Of a stretch of 64,000 nucleotides of DNA, positions 24,005 through 35,338 are shown piece after piece. The DNA is taken from NCBI GenBank assembly GCA_036346405.1, contig CM070566.1, forward strand, positions 18,967,533 to 19,031,532. Reading direction: 5' to 3'. The first letter of the stretch is position 1; every line of letters starts with the position of its first letter. Made by a program: the position numbers and the translations under genes. The notes below the pieces were generated by a model, which was not told where the DNA came from, did not search any database, and saw nothing but the letters and a program-made list of their open reading frames with translations. The stretch is from Phyllostachys edulis (lineage: Eukaryota > Streptophyta > Magnoliopsida > Poales > Poaceae).

Positions 24005-25063
24005 TTATGTCTTGGAATATGGCACTTCGTGTAGGAGGGTATTGATCTCGATCACCCCTTTTTATGCTTGCTTGGAAAGATGACTATGCATGGTGTCCCC
24101 AATAATGTGCGGGATTTCCCCTCTAGAACATTGTGTGGGTTCCATAATCATCGGATAATTAAGCAGCAAGACACATATCTGGGCTCCAATGCTATGCAAA
24201 AATTTTCATACAAAAATGATGCATCATAGTATCTTGGCCACTCAATAGTTGTTAGACAACCAATAAGCATTTCCGTGTTCAGGATGGGTTGCAAATAGGC
24301 CCCACTGTCAATCAGCCTAGGCAAGTTATAAATGCATGCTCAAGGTATGGATGAACTCCGACTAAATTTCAAAACTTTATTTTTAGGTACTATAGACCTC
24401 AGGCTAGCTAGGCTCAGTCGAGCTCTGGTATGCCAAGTTGTGTTCAGGACTAGTGCTACCATGTCTGTGATGATACAAACCCTATATTGAAGAACCAGCG
24501 TTGCAATGTTTAAGAAAGTGTTTTTGTTATGAAAATTTTGTAAGATCAGCTATATAGTGCGTTGATACACTTACTTTGATTTTCCATTTGTTTTTTGTAA
24601 ATAAGTACCGCTGCGGTAGTTTGACAATAAAGTTCCACTCGTACAACTATAGGGGTAGATCCAAAACGAAAATGGAGGGGGGCACCATATAACTATTCGG
24701 CTACTCCATCAAGAAGCAAACTAGCAATGCATCATTAAACTGTTGAGCACACCATTCGAACTAAAGCACAAAGAACAAATCAATTCGCACATCGCAACTA
24801 TGCAATTTGCAAAATTCGAAACCCCATCTCAAGATTCTATTACTACTATGCACACTGCAGGCCAAACCCACACAATTGGCATCAAGGCACAAATTTGAAA
24901 CCCTATCTCACAAATCAAGATTCGATCATCATACCGATTACAAAGCTAAAACCTAACAAAATTAAAGCTCTACCTCACAGGTCACAAGGAACAATTACTA
25001 AACAACCCAGGATCAGCATCACGGGCATACAAACATAAACCCTATTCTTGAGGGGAAAAGGAC
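24005..25063. other. No gene recognised
   Basis: AT-rich intergenic DNA without repeat ends I can define. Confidence 0.35.
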
Positions 25064-25340
25064 TCAATTTGGAACTGAGATCAATGAAATTATGAGATCA
25101 CAAGCGTATGAAACAAATGGAAGTAGCCGAGCACTTACGATGTCCCCGCGCACGGTGGCCTCGCCTGTCCAGATCCCCGCGGGGCGCTGGGTGCGGCGCG
25201 CCCCGGCGCCCTTCCACGATGCCGGCCGGCCGGGGCGAGGCGGCAAAAGGCCGGCAAGAGCAACAGGGGCAGGGTCTTTCCCGGTTTCCCCTCCCTGCCG
25301 CAGTAAGGATGAAGCGTGGTACATGGGCCCTTGTCAATGC
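25064..25340 (-). CDS. GC-rich gene fragment (first-exon-like), function unknown
   Basis: An abrupt CpG-rich island (about 25135-25290) in AT-rich surroundings. The minus frame from ATG at 25324 reads Pro/Gly/Arg-rich sequence and reaches GGGGACATCGTAAGTG (25141-25126), a good match to a plant splice donor. If the donor is used, the exon would be about 190 bp. No downstream exon or conserved domain is seen. The overlapping frames on both strands reflect GC content, so the coding status is uncertain. Confidence 0.2.
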
Positions 25341-25350
25341 AGGCTGAAAC

Positions 25351-25754
25351 GGAATTCTTTTTAATAAATAATTTAGTTTTTATTTGAAATACAGTAATAA
25401 TACTATTTTTTTTATTTTACAGAAATAATCATCTGTCACTCAACCGTTAGGCGACTAGTCCAAATCGAGTGACTTGAATACTTGTCGCCCAACGGTGTAC
25501 ACATATGCCTTGCTAGCTGAGCGACCTATACACTAACCAACCGTTAAACGACAAGTGTCCAAGTCGCTCAACCGTTGAGTTACTTAGGCCAAGTTGCTCA
25601 ACCGTTGAGCTACTTGGACACTTGTCGCTCAACCGTTAAGCGACTTGGACTAGTCGCCCAACGGTTGAGCGACAGATGATTATTCCTGTAAAATAAAAAA
25701 ATAGTATTATTACTATATTTCGGAATAAAAGCTAGTTTATTTAAAAAAAGATTC
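25351..25754. mobile_element. 404-bp foldback element (hAT-like target duplication)
   Basis: A perfect 8-bp repeat GCTGAAAC flanks it (25343-25350 and 25755-25762). The two halves are inverted copies over about 110-120 bp each (left ...TAATAATACTATTTTTT..., right ...AAAAAATAGTATTATTA...). The middle is an array of related words, CTCAACCGTT and AACGGTTGAGCGAC, each itself nearly palindromic. The whole element should form a strong hairpin. No coding capacity. Confidence 0.75.
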
Positions 25755-25879
25755 GCTGAAACTTGTTGAGATGAGGCCTTCTCCTAGCATTTTCATGTTA
25801 GAATTGGGCCCTTATTTGTAAAGGCTCATTCATTCCTAAATTCCAAAGCATGTATGGTTCAGTCTCTCTCGTTTGGACC

Positions 25880-26190
25880 TCCCCTTAGTCCAGACCTTTC
25901 TCTCGGTTAGACCACCCGGGTGGTCATGGGAAACCTCCTAGGAGACCTCCCGGGTGGTCCTAGGAGACCTCCCGGGTGGTCATGGGAGACCTCCTTAGAA
26001 ACCTCCTAGGTGGTTTTCGGGATGGTCGTGGAAGACCTCCTGGATGGTTCTGAAAGACCTCCTAGGTGGTCCTGGAAGACCTCCAGGGTGGTCTCTAGGG
26101 TGGTCGTGGAAGACCTCCTGGGTGGTCATGGAAGACCTCCTGAAAGACCTCCCGGGTGGTCCTGAAAAAGGTCTTCTTAAACCACCCTTG
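25880..26190 (+). repeat. Degenerate tandem repeat with GACCTCC...GGTGGTC core
   Basis: Ten or more imperfect units of about 21-30 bp with consensus close to GGAGACCTCCCGGGTGGTCC. The unit is partly palindromic. Related arrays occur at 27445-27660 and, more diverged, at 63710-63905. This is the upstream part of a repeat unit continuing at 26732. Confidence 0.65.
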
Positions 26191-26198
26191 TCTATGTG

Positions 26199-26723
26199 TA
26201 GGGATGGGAAATGGTAAAGGATAATCCGTTTTATCTGATATTCGTATCCGAGAAAACGCAAATGTGGTAAGTAAAATCCGTATTTGAATAGTATTCATAT
26301 CCGTATTCGGTGTATTCGTATCTGTATTCCGTGTTATTCGTATCCGGAAAAAAATAGATAGTATTCGTATCCATATTCGGTGTTATTCGTATCCAGGAAA
26401 AAAACCGGATAGTATCTGAAAAAACAAACACTGTCCGGGAAAAACGAATACTATCTGTTTTTTCCTGGATACGAATACTATTTGTTCTACCGAGATTTGT
26501 CACAAAAGTTGTAGGATATTCGTATTCGACCGAATTGAGTACATACTCGATTCGAATTCGTATTCGTTACGACATTCGATTCGTATTCGTATTCAAGAAT
26601 GTTCGAATTCTTATGCGTATTCGTTTTAAAAATAGGGATTCGTATTTGTATTCGTTTTAAAAATAGGGATTTGTATTCGTATTCGGGACTATTCGATTCG
26701 TATTCGATCCATTTCCATCCCTA
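26199..26723. mobile_element. 525-bp hAT-type MITE
   Basis: Inverted ends TAGGGATGGGAAATGG and CCATTTCCATCCCTA. Flanks TCTATGTG (26191-26198) and TCTGTGTG (26724-26731) make an 8-bp duplication with one change. The interior is AT-rich with many GTATTCG/CGAATAC words on both strands. It interrupts the repeat unit whose uninterrupted counterpart reads CTTGTCCGTGTGGAG at about 27512. Confidence 0.75.
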
Positions 26724-26731
26724 TCTGTGTG

Positions 26732-27451
26732 GAGATCCTCTTGGACCTCCCTTGGATCGCTCCAAGAGAGTGTGGTCGAAACATTGTGGTCCCTTTGGAC
26801 CTCTTCGGGAGATCCTCTTAGACCTCCCTTAAATAACGTGGTCAAAGCTGAAGACCAACGTGTAATCAAGATATGATAAATTCTACTTAATTACCATTAA
26901 TTGGTTTTTAATTAGCAGTTACCAGTGTTTTAATATGTGCTTTATTGATCAGTTACTAGAGAATGATTGACTTGACCCTTAAAAGGTTTTCGAGAAGTCC
27001 AGACCAGCAGACATCTTTTTCCATTCCAATTATTCTTCTTCTTCCTCTCTGTTCTCTTGTGCTAGAGGGTTGTGCTGTTTAAACCAAGCCGTCCCTTCTC
27101 CTCGGCGTGCACCGGGAAGAAGGGTGAGTGGTATCTTCGAACCATTGTCGTAGAGTTTACCTGCACGGGGCGGCAATAAGGTTTCTGGGCAGCACAACTA
27201 TGCAACCGCTTGCTGCACTGCGACGTCTACAATCTGCACTACATCGAGTCTGCACTGCTTCCTGTTCTTCATCGAGCCATATTGTGAGTTGGTCATACGA
27301 CTAGTTTATTCTGCTATAATCTTAATGTTGAGTAGGTTTAGAAGTACAATAAGTTGTCTGTTGTTAGTATCATTTTATGCATCTGTTCGTTTTAAGTAAT
27401 CTTTCCCTCATAATAAAATCTGGAATTAAAATATTGTCCACATTTCCAACA
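26732..27451 (+). repeat. LTR-like repeat unit, copy 1
   Basis: About 720 bp beginning GGAGATCCTCTTGGACC and ending TCCACATTTCCAACA. It is repeated directly at 27525-28262, and from the TTTTAATTAGCAG word onward again at 53313-53860. It has a pyrimidine-rich stretch (CTTCTTCTTCCTCTCTG) and GC-rich parts, as in Copia LTRs, but no primer site or polypurine tract adjoins any copy, so the class is left open. Confidence 0.5.
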
Positions 27452-28262
27452 ATCCTGGGTGGTCCTGGGAGACCTCCCGGGTGGTTCTGGAAGAGGTCTT
27501 CTTGGACCTCCCTTGTCCGTGTGGAGATCCTCTTGGACCTCTAAGAGATCTTTTGGACCTCCCTTGGATCACTCCAAGAGAGTGTGGTCGGAACACTATG
27601 GTCCCATTGGACCTCTTCGGGAGATCCTCTTGGACCTCCCTTGGAGAACGTGGTCAAAGCTGAATACGAACGTGTAATCAGGATATGATAAATTCTACTT
27701 AATTACCATTAATTGGTTTTTAATTAGTAGCTACCAGTGTTCTAATGTGTGCTTTATTGAGTAGTTACTAGAGAGTAATTGACTCAATCCTTAAAAGGTT
27801 TTCGAGAGGTCCAGACCAGGGGAGATCTTTTTCCATTCTAATTATTCTTCTTCCTCCTCTCTGTTCTCTTATGCTGGAGGGTTGTGCTGTTTGAACCAAG
27901 CCGTCCCTTCTCCTCGACGTGCACCGGGAAGAAGGGTGAGCGGTATCTTCGAACCATTGTTGTAGAGTTTACCCGCACAAGGCGGTAATAAAGTTTCTAG
28001 GCAGCGCAACTGCGCGACCGCTTGCTGCACTATGACGTCTACAATCTGTACTGCATCGAGTCTGCACTGCTTCCTATTCTTCATCGAGCCATATTGTGAG
28101 TTGGTCATACGACCGGTTTATTCTGCTATAATGTTAATGTTGAGTATGTTTAGAAGTACAATAAGTTGTCTACTGTTAGTATAGTTTTATGCATTTGTTG
28201 TTTTAAGTAATCTTTGCCTCATAATAAAATCTGGAATTAAAATATTGTCCACATTTCCAACA
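27452..28262 (+). repeat. LTR-like repeat unit, copy 2 (tandem to copy 1)
   Basis: Includes its own short GACCTCC array (27452-27530) followed by a near-identical copy of the unit. The head-to-tail arrangement with matching upstream arrays suggests a tandem duplication of a unit of about 800 bp. From about 27719 this copy is also the start of the block duplicated at 53313-55313. Confidence 0.5.
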
Positions 28263-28447
28263 TTTCATGCATCTTTTCTTAAAGAGTTAATAAATTTCAC
28301 AAAATTGCAAACTTTCATGCAGTTTGAATTTCGAAGAACTACAGATTTAAGAGCAAACTTTCTCACGCAGTCAACGAGATGGTGTTAAAGAGGTCCGTTT
28401 GGGCTCACTACGCAGCCGAAGTGCTCGCCAGATCCGCTGGCCTATGA

Positions 28448-28757
28448 GGGCCGAGCGTAGCTTAGATGGTAAGGATATAGTCATACTTTCTGCCCGCCAG
28501 GGTTTCATCCTCACGATCGAAACTCTCGTACCTCACCAAATAATTAGAAATATGATACATGTGCGCACGTTCAGTGAAAAAGTATGTATCTATCGTTTAG
28601 TGGAAAAGTGCATGTCTGCACTCTGTGAGGCCTCGGTGCCTCCACAAATTTTCCAACGTGTGTAGAGAGGACGTGCACATGTGTGTACATGTGGTGGTGT
28701 GAGAGAGGTGTGATTTAAGTATGTACGTCTACCTTGTACCCTCTCGAGAAAAAAAAA
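28448..28757 (+). mobile_element. Candidate tRNA-derived SINE
   Basis: A tRNA-like head has a box-A-like TAGCTTAGATGG (28458-28469) and a box-B-like GGTTTCATCC (28501-28510) 31 bp apart, the spacing of a Pol III internal promoter. It is followed by an unrelated body and an A-rich tail (GAGAAAAAAAAA, to about 28757). Total about 310 bp. Flanks GGCCTATGAGG and GGCCTACGTGG may be a decayed target duplication. A second copy at 54042-54351 came with a larger block duplication. Confidence 0.5.
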
Positions 28758-29227
28758 CTGTGGGCCTACGTGGCATCTTAGGGTTGTATCTAAGTGAAAC
28801 ATATTTTTCTTTTTTTTTTTACTTTCAATGTGGCGAGCCCCGATCAGCCACCAAGTAGGTTAGCAAATGCGACAGTCCTCGTGCTTGCATGGCTTACCCT
28901 AACAGCCCCTCTTGACAGGAAGAATATCCATGTTTCTCTGACGCCTAGGATCTCAAGTAGGCACCAATGTGGCAATGTCCCGCCTCTCGATCAATGGCTT
29001 CCAATAGAAGGAGCCCAAGCTCTATGGTGGCCAGCCCCACCACGATACAGAGTCATGATGGCAAGTCAGCTATTATCCACTATGACAACTACCTCCACGT
29101 CAACAAACGGAAAGTGCGTTTTTGTGAAACATTATGCAGATTTTGTGAAACTGATGATTGAAAGTGTGGTTTTGCGATAGTTTTATTAAAAGTAATGTGG
29201 TTTTGTAAAATTTACTCTAAAGTATTA

Positions 29228-29460
29228 CCTCCTCCACGCACAAAAGGAAGTCATTTTTGAGTTTTCAAAGTCAACAAGAAGCCACTTTGACCACTAAATT
29301 CTATCATCATATTTTCAATAAAAGTTATAAAAGCGTAATGTTATGAAAGTATTTTTCTTGAAAAATTTACTCATGTAATTTTAGATAATATCTTTAGTCA
29401 AAATTGATATGATTTGACTGCACACATTCTAGGATGACTTCTTTTTGTGACCGGAGGGAG
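29228..29460. mobile_element. Stowaway-type MITE
   Basis: About 233 bp flanked by TA on both sides. The right end GTGACCGGAGGGAG is the classic grass Stowaway terminus; the left end CCTCCTCCACGCACAAAAGGAAG pairs with it imperfectly. AT-rich interior, non-coding. Confidence 0.75.
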
Positions 29461-29510
29461 TAGTCCTCTAAGATTCAAACTTAAATGTGTAGTTCTGCGA
29501 TAGTTTTGAC

Positions 29511-31072
29511 CACTGTTCTAAATATCGCGTTATAGCCTCGCAATAGTGGTCAAGGTACCTCGAGCGCTACCTATCGGTTGTTGTTGTGGTTTAGTGCAAT
29601 ATCGCTGATATATCGGGCCGATAGACTCGCTATCTGCTATAAGCTATATCAGCGCTATTGCCCAAGAATGTTCAAACTATCTTTGACATAGGGGTGCGCC
29701 TCTTTATTTGGTAACATCCATTAATTCCATCCATTCCATTGGTTGGGCTTCCATATTCCCACCTAATCCAATTAATTAACCTTCATATTCCCACAAATCC
29801 TAGTTGTGATAGTTAATAACATTCCATCTCTTAGCAAAGACTATGTTATCAAGGGAGAAAGAAAAAACAAATGGTAGACACACATTCTCCGCATGGATAG
29901 AAAAGAAGGAATGAAGGGGATGTTGACTTCCAATTTTCTTCATGAGAGGATGAAGATTGATTAACAAAACACTATGTGCATGACTTCTATGATTTTGATG
30001 TTATTTTAGATATAGATATGTGAGATTTGATATTTTGGATGTTTTATACAAATTATGTCTGAAACTTTGTAGTTTAAGACTAAGTATATTTGTATTTTTA
30101 ATGTTTCATAGCTGACCATGTAGCCAAGGCAGACCGTCCCATGTGGCGAGGTCGGGTGGCTGCCCCAGCTCCCCCTTCGGCCGGACCGCCCCCTAGACCC
30201 AGCATCCATAGGCCTCGAGGAAAGGTAGACGAGAACAGGACGACGCCATCCCTTTGTTGATTTGGGTCTAGCCTGGCCAGGCCCGTAGAAGCACTGACTA
30301 GGAGAGATAGCCATGGCACCACCGATCGAGACATATAGTCTGACTCTCATTCCTTTCACGGCCTCACGCCTGCTCCTCCACCTCCTAACCCTAGAGCGAG
30401 TTGCGACAAGCCCAGAGTGTGCGCGGCGGCCAACGGACGACTACTGGAGCAGCGAGTCGGCGAGGTGAGGCACCAACGCTGTGGTAGCCAAGGGTGCGGC
30501 CAGGGCGCAAGCTGGCAGGGGGCGTAGGATGGTAGGAGGCGGCCAAGAGTAGATGGTGTGTAGGCCGCAACAGCGACTAGCGAAGGAGCCAAGCAGGTGT
30601 GGCTTGCGTTTGGTAGAATCTCTCTTGGTTTGGTTCGTATCTAATTTGTCTATTTCGTTGACTCGTTCTTGATTTATATGCTACAGTCTTAAAATATGTG
30701 TAAAGCAGACTATTTGATCAATGATTTGACAAATTGCCAATGCTTAGATAGATTATCACCAATAGTCAAGTGTGCATGTGTGATAATTGGTCATAGAAGG
30801 TAATCAGTAGTCACTACAAGTAGAAATTGACTATCCTAGTGAATAGCGAGTGGTGGGCAGCGGGATTTGGGACACGACGTCCAGCGAGGCGGTGGCGGTG
30901 GTGAGTCTTACGGTGTGAAGGTGGGGCTTGGGGTTTGGTCCATGCCGCCCTAACTAAGATTTAGTCTTGAGTTTACCCCTGCATGTAGCATGCGCTATAT
31001 ACCTGATATACGCTATCCGCTATAAAAAATAGTCTACAACTACGGTTCGGCTACCAGCTATTTAAAACGTTG
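29511..31072. mobile_element. 1.56-kb hAT-like element
   Basis: A perfect 8-bp duplication GTTTTGAC lies at 29503-29510 and 31073-31080. Inverted ends are CACTGTTCTAAATA (left) and TATTTAAAACGTTG (right, reversed CAACGTTTTAAATA). Subterminal parts on both sides share words like CGCTAT and GCTATA. The interior (30110-30600) is GC-rich with overlapping minus frames of 78-117 codons that I do not recognise. No hAT dimerisation domain is seen, so it is non-autonomous. Confidence 0.7.
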
Positions 31073-31450
31073 GTTTTGACATGAAAGTTGTGCGAACTTT
31101 AATATCTTTTTAATCAATCCTGCTGCTGCCAGATGCAACTGGTTTTTCCAGACAAATGCATAAACTGCTATTAATTCCCCCACGTTACTGAAGCGCCTAG
31201 AAACTGGCCTCGTTCTATGGGGAAACTTTGGACTCCAGTTTGATGCCATGCTGATCATGCATGACTAGAACTCGCTTGTATACTTCTTCTGAAACATATG
31301 CAATTGCCAGTCGATTGAAACTGGTTCTTCCGGAAAGAACAGCAGGATTATCAGCAGAAGCAAAGGGACCAACCAGCTTCTGCAACATCCAAGATATCTT
31401 TTGCAGCACAAACTGCTTCACTTGCTTCACTTTGTCAAATCCAACAGATT

Positions 31451-31460
31451 ACTATTTAAA
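31451..31460 (+). promoter_or_regulatory. TATA box of the GDSL gene
   Basis: ACTATTTAAA lies about 65-70 bp upstream of the ATG at 31525, a normal position for a short plant 5' leader. The hAT element ends at 31072, leaving about 450 bp of apparent native promoter. Confidence 0.55.
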
Positions 31461-31524
31461 CACTGCTAGCTAGCTAGGTTCTTTTCCTCCTTGCAACAAC
31501 CAAAAGAACCCTACAGTGACAAGG

Positions 31525-31780
31525 ATGGGGAATTGTTACAAAAGTGATGATGGTGTCCTTCTTGTGCTCAGCTTCCTGCTCATCGCCGGTGGCGGCACGA
31601 CCATCGCCACCGCTCCGCCTGAGGTGCCGGCGATGTTCGTGTTTGGGTACTCCCTGGTGGATAGCGGCAACAGCAACTATCTGAGGACCCTTGCCAAGGC
31701 CAACTTCTACCCCTATGGGGTTGACTTTCCGGAGGAGCCCACCGGCAGGTTCTGCAACGGCAAGACCGTCGATGAAATCT
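31525..31780 (+). pseudogene. GDSL gene exon 1
   Basis: ATG at 31525 is preferred because it follows the TATA box and opens a signal-peptide-like start (VLLVLSFLLIAGGG). It encodes block I with the motif altered to FGYSLVDSGN (TAC in place of the usual Asp codon) and the conserved PTGRFCNGKTVDEI. The donor is GTGTGT at 31781. Confidence 0.85.
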
Positions 31781-32240
31781 GTGTGTCACCTAGCAACTAT
31801 CACTACAACAACACTGGCTTTTGGCAACACATTCTCTACAACACATATAACGTGTTGCAGTAGAAACACCATTGCAACACATGATATATGTTGTAAGGCA
31901 TATGTGTAGGAATTAGTTGGAGGCACACATGTTGTCATGAAAACGTACAAAAATCCATCTTGATATGCCATTTGTTTTGGTAGTTGATAGAAGCCATATT
32001 TTCAAATATATTCCTATTATTAACCTATCATTTTCGCATTTTGTGGTCATATTTCCATCATTTATACACATTTTACATGATTATATGCCCATTGGATTAC
32101 TATGCATTTTTTTCTATCTATAGGCTGGTGCAATTGAGGAGTATAATTTCCAAACTAGCAATGCGGATATGCGACTTATACTGGACACATAGGGCTTTTT
32201 GCTACAAATTTTGAGTTCGGAGGGCTATAAGAGACTCATT

Positions 32241-32317
<77 letters not shown>
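32241..32317. repeat. (TA)n microsatellite
   Basis: Uninterrupted TA dinucleotides of about 77 bp inside the CACTA element. Confidence 0.95.
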
Positions 32318-32320
<3 letters not shown>

Positions 32321-32439
32321 TAAGAGGATTCCCGGCAAATCCATTGGGCCACGTCGTCCTTTAATTTGGAGCCGTTGGATAGTGTCATCCACCTCTCCCT
32401 AGTCATTGGATGGAAGACTGAACCAGTCAGAGCCATCGG

Positions 32440-33075
32440 ATGGAATCGCGTGGGAGCGGACGGTTTTCCTCCCTTCCCCTTCTTAATTTGTCTCTTCCGG
32501 CTCGAATCCTCTCAACTCCTCCTGTCCATCTCCATCGATTCCCTCCCCGCCGCCCCTTGTCTTCCCCAGCGCCGCCACCTCCACCTCCCCCTCGTCGCAG
32601 CCTCCACCTCCCCAGCGCCATGACCTCCTCTCCCTCGCGATCCAGCCTCCCCTCTCCCATGACGCCGCCTTCCTAGTGCCGTATGATGCAATTCTCAGGT
32701 TTGGGCGGCCGAATCCCCCGTTGTCACTGCTCAATCCGGCTCGCTGCCGGTCGATTCTGCCACCGTCGTTGACGAATCGACCTCCCCACCGCCGGATCTG
32801 CATCCTCGCCGTCGAGTAAGCCTCACCCTCCGCCCCCGCGCGCTCCACTCCCTCTTCCACCTTGCACCCGCCGCTCACGCACTCTTTGCCCTGGCTCACC
32901 TCCTCCCACTCCAGCAGCTCCTCGCCCTCCTATCCGCCACCGCCGCTCACTTGCCTCGTCCCTCCACTCGCCTCCTCCCGTCTCCCACCGACGCAACCAT
33001 CCCATCTCCCACACTCGCTTTCGTCTCCTCGGCTCTGTTCACGCGCGGACACAGCCATCGTCCACCCTCATGATG
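32440..33075 (+). other. GC/CT-rich leader-like segment in the CACTA element
   Basis: Strongly pyrimidine-rich (CCTCC, CTCCC), with overlapping low-complexity frames of 78-138 codons on both strands. It may be a 5' untranslated or first-exon region of the element's lost gene. No domain recognised. Confidence 0.35.
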
Positions 33076-34988
33076 CACTCAAAATATGCATTCTATATAT
33101 TTTCTAGCTATGTCAGGCCACACAAATTTTCCAAGTTCAGGATTTTTTTATATAAGGAGGCATTATAGTTTTAGGTTTAGTGTTGAGTTTGGTTTTATTA
33201 CATTCTTGTAGCCTTGCAGGTGGTTGTGTTGTTTATTGTATTACTAAGACCATATCAGGGCGCCACCACAATTACATAATTTTCCCTTTCTTCTTTCCCT
33301 TTACCCTTCAGTTAGTAAACTTTTGCTTCTTATGTTTGCGCAGAGAATGCTTATTGTAAAGATGTACCTACAAGGATTTGGTACTAGAACTGAAAAACTT
33401 TTGGTAAAATCAGTTTTTTTTTTTTTTTGCTATTGGCCACAGCTAAGGGGTGTGTTATGTCTTCGTATTGGCATAAATGAATTTAGGGTCCAACTAGGTG
33501 TCTTCTGCCTTATGTATTGGTTCAAAATTTATGTTAATTTACTTTTGTTTGATTAGTGTTCTGTTACTTGAAAGTTGAAAGTCTATATGAAGTTTAGATA
33601 GACTTACAAGTGTTTTATATGTTAGTTCGATGCAGGTGACCTAGAGGCAGTGATGATGGCATCTCATTGGCCCCATCCCTTCTTAGTTCCTATTTACTGC
33701 TTCTATTCTCTATTCCTTTGAACTATCGATTGTTAATTGTTGAATAGTTAATTTTGTGTTAAGAAATTGCTATTGCTTTGTTGAGATCTCTGTGTTAGGG
33801 TTCTATGAAAAGAAAAAAGAAAAAAGAAAAAGAAAAAGAATTTGTGCAAATTGTGATTTGCGAGGATGTGATAATGCTAATCTTTTATCAATTGTGCACT
33901 GTAACTAAATGAGATGTGTTAGCATTATCCTTTAATTCCTTTGTTAAAATTTGATTATCTGTTAATGAACACTATGTTAGTATGATAATTAGTTGTTATT
34001 GCTACATGTGTTACATCTAATTTCTTGAATTCTACTGTGACTAGCCCATCCCGATGTGAAAAGGGGAAAAAGAACATATTAAATCCCTACCTGATTCTTA
34101 GATTTATAAGTTTGTTGATATCTTATAGTGGTAACCATTGATATTTATCATTTTATCCTACTGTATGAATATCTAGGAAGTTTTGAACCTTCTCATATGT
34201 TTGCCCATGCATTTTTGTGCTCTAGATGCTTAACATGAAGAAATCATTCTTATATTAGGGTTGTTTGCTATGATTGATTTTTCCCGCCAATTCTAATGAA
34301 AAAACTAAACAGTGCACGGTGATCATGTAATCTTGTAGTGATACTGTATGTTATCCGCTGCATGTTTGAGGCTTTGATTTGAGACTATTAATTGAATTGG
34401 TTTTGTAAGAGTTATCATTATGTATTTATTATCACATGAACTAATGTCAGAAATCTTCTAGAGATAATTTTTGATCTTGGGTCTATTCATTTAGATTAGT
34501 TGTTTGTTGGCTCGTTGCATTTCAGTTGTTTTGTCATATGATATGATGATGTACCTGTTGATAGCTATATATATGGTGTTGTTTTAACCACAATATGACT
34601 CCTTTTTTGTGTGTAGGTTGCTGTTCGTCTGGTTCTTTATCACGTCCTGTTCACTCATGTTTAAATATCATGGTGAGAATTTTGACTGTTCAGGACCTTC
34701 TGAACTCAAGCTAGAGCTACTTTAAAATTTGGCATGTAATTCTCCTTATTTGAATTGTAGTCTATTTAAATTGATGAGTTGTTTTGTAACTGGTAATCTT
34801 TTTGTGATATTATGCTTTTGAACTTAGCTTCTTTTGTCGTGAATTGCACTTGGTTCTTTCAATGGTTATATGGAAATAATTCCATCTCAGGTTTATAATA
34901 GTGTATGAAAGCATAATAGAAGTGTTCTGATTAAGCTGTTAAAACTATTTCCTTTTCTTATCTTAATTGCACTTGCATGTCAATGTAG

Positions 34989-35338
34989 GTTGGTACAATA
35001 GTAGTACTGAAGTCCACCAAAGATCCAAACAAAGAGCCTGTGGTATGTGCAACTTTGTTAAGCTGTGATCCAGATGCAGAAGTTGATGGTGTTAAGCTTG
35101 GTAATCAATTTTGGAAACTGCGTATTACTTTTCCAATTGAAGAAAATGAGGTGCTGGTAAGGCCATGGCACCACTACAAGACAATCGGTGATGCAAAAGG
35201 AAAAGCAGTAGCTTGGCCTTCAACTTTTGTATGTTTCTCTTGGCTTGCTTTACTTTCAATAAGTTATCTGTATATCACACATACTTATACCCCTACAATT
35301 TATTGTTGTCCATGCAGGTTGAAAAGGTTAATGGTTGA
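34989..35338 (+). pseudogene. CACTA accessory-protein C-terminal fragment (Ptta/En/Spm-like)
   Basis: Two exons: 34989-35228 and 35318-35338, after acceptor CAATGTAG and joined across GTATGT...TGCAG in phase, ending TGA. The peptide has the pattern of the plant En/Spm-family accessory transposon protein: VGTIVVLKSTKDPNK, then a FWKLRITFP strand and HHYKTIGDAKGKAVAWPSTF, where KTIGDA...AWPS is the signature. Only the end of the protein is present. It acts in CACTA transposition by analogy with TNPA-type proteins; this copy is probably inactive. Confidence 0.7.

Noticed and set aside
25430..25690. Short spaced repeats resembling a CRISPR array
   Set aside because: Units are palindromic, in both orientations, unevenly spaced and inside a foldback transposon of a plant genome.
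28448..28520. Possible tRNA gene
   Set aside because: The box A and box B words are there, but no clean acceptor stem or cloverleaf could be made; a SINE head fits better.
30006..30592. Minus frames of 78-117 codons
   Set aside because: They overlap each other in GC-rich sequence inside a hAT element and show no domain or splice pattern.
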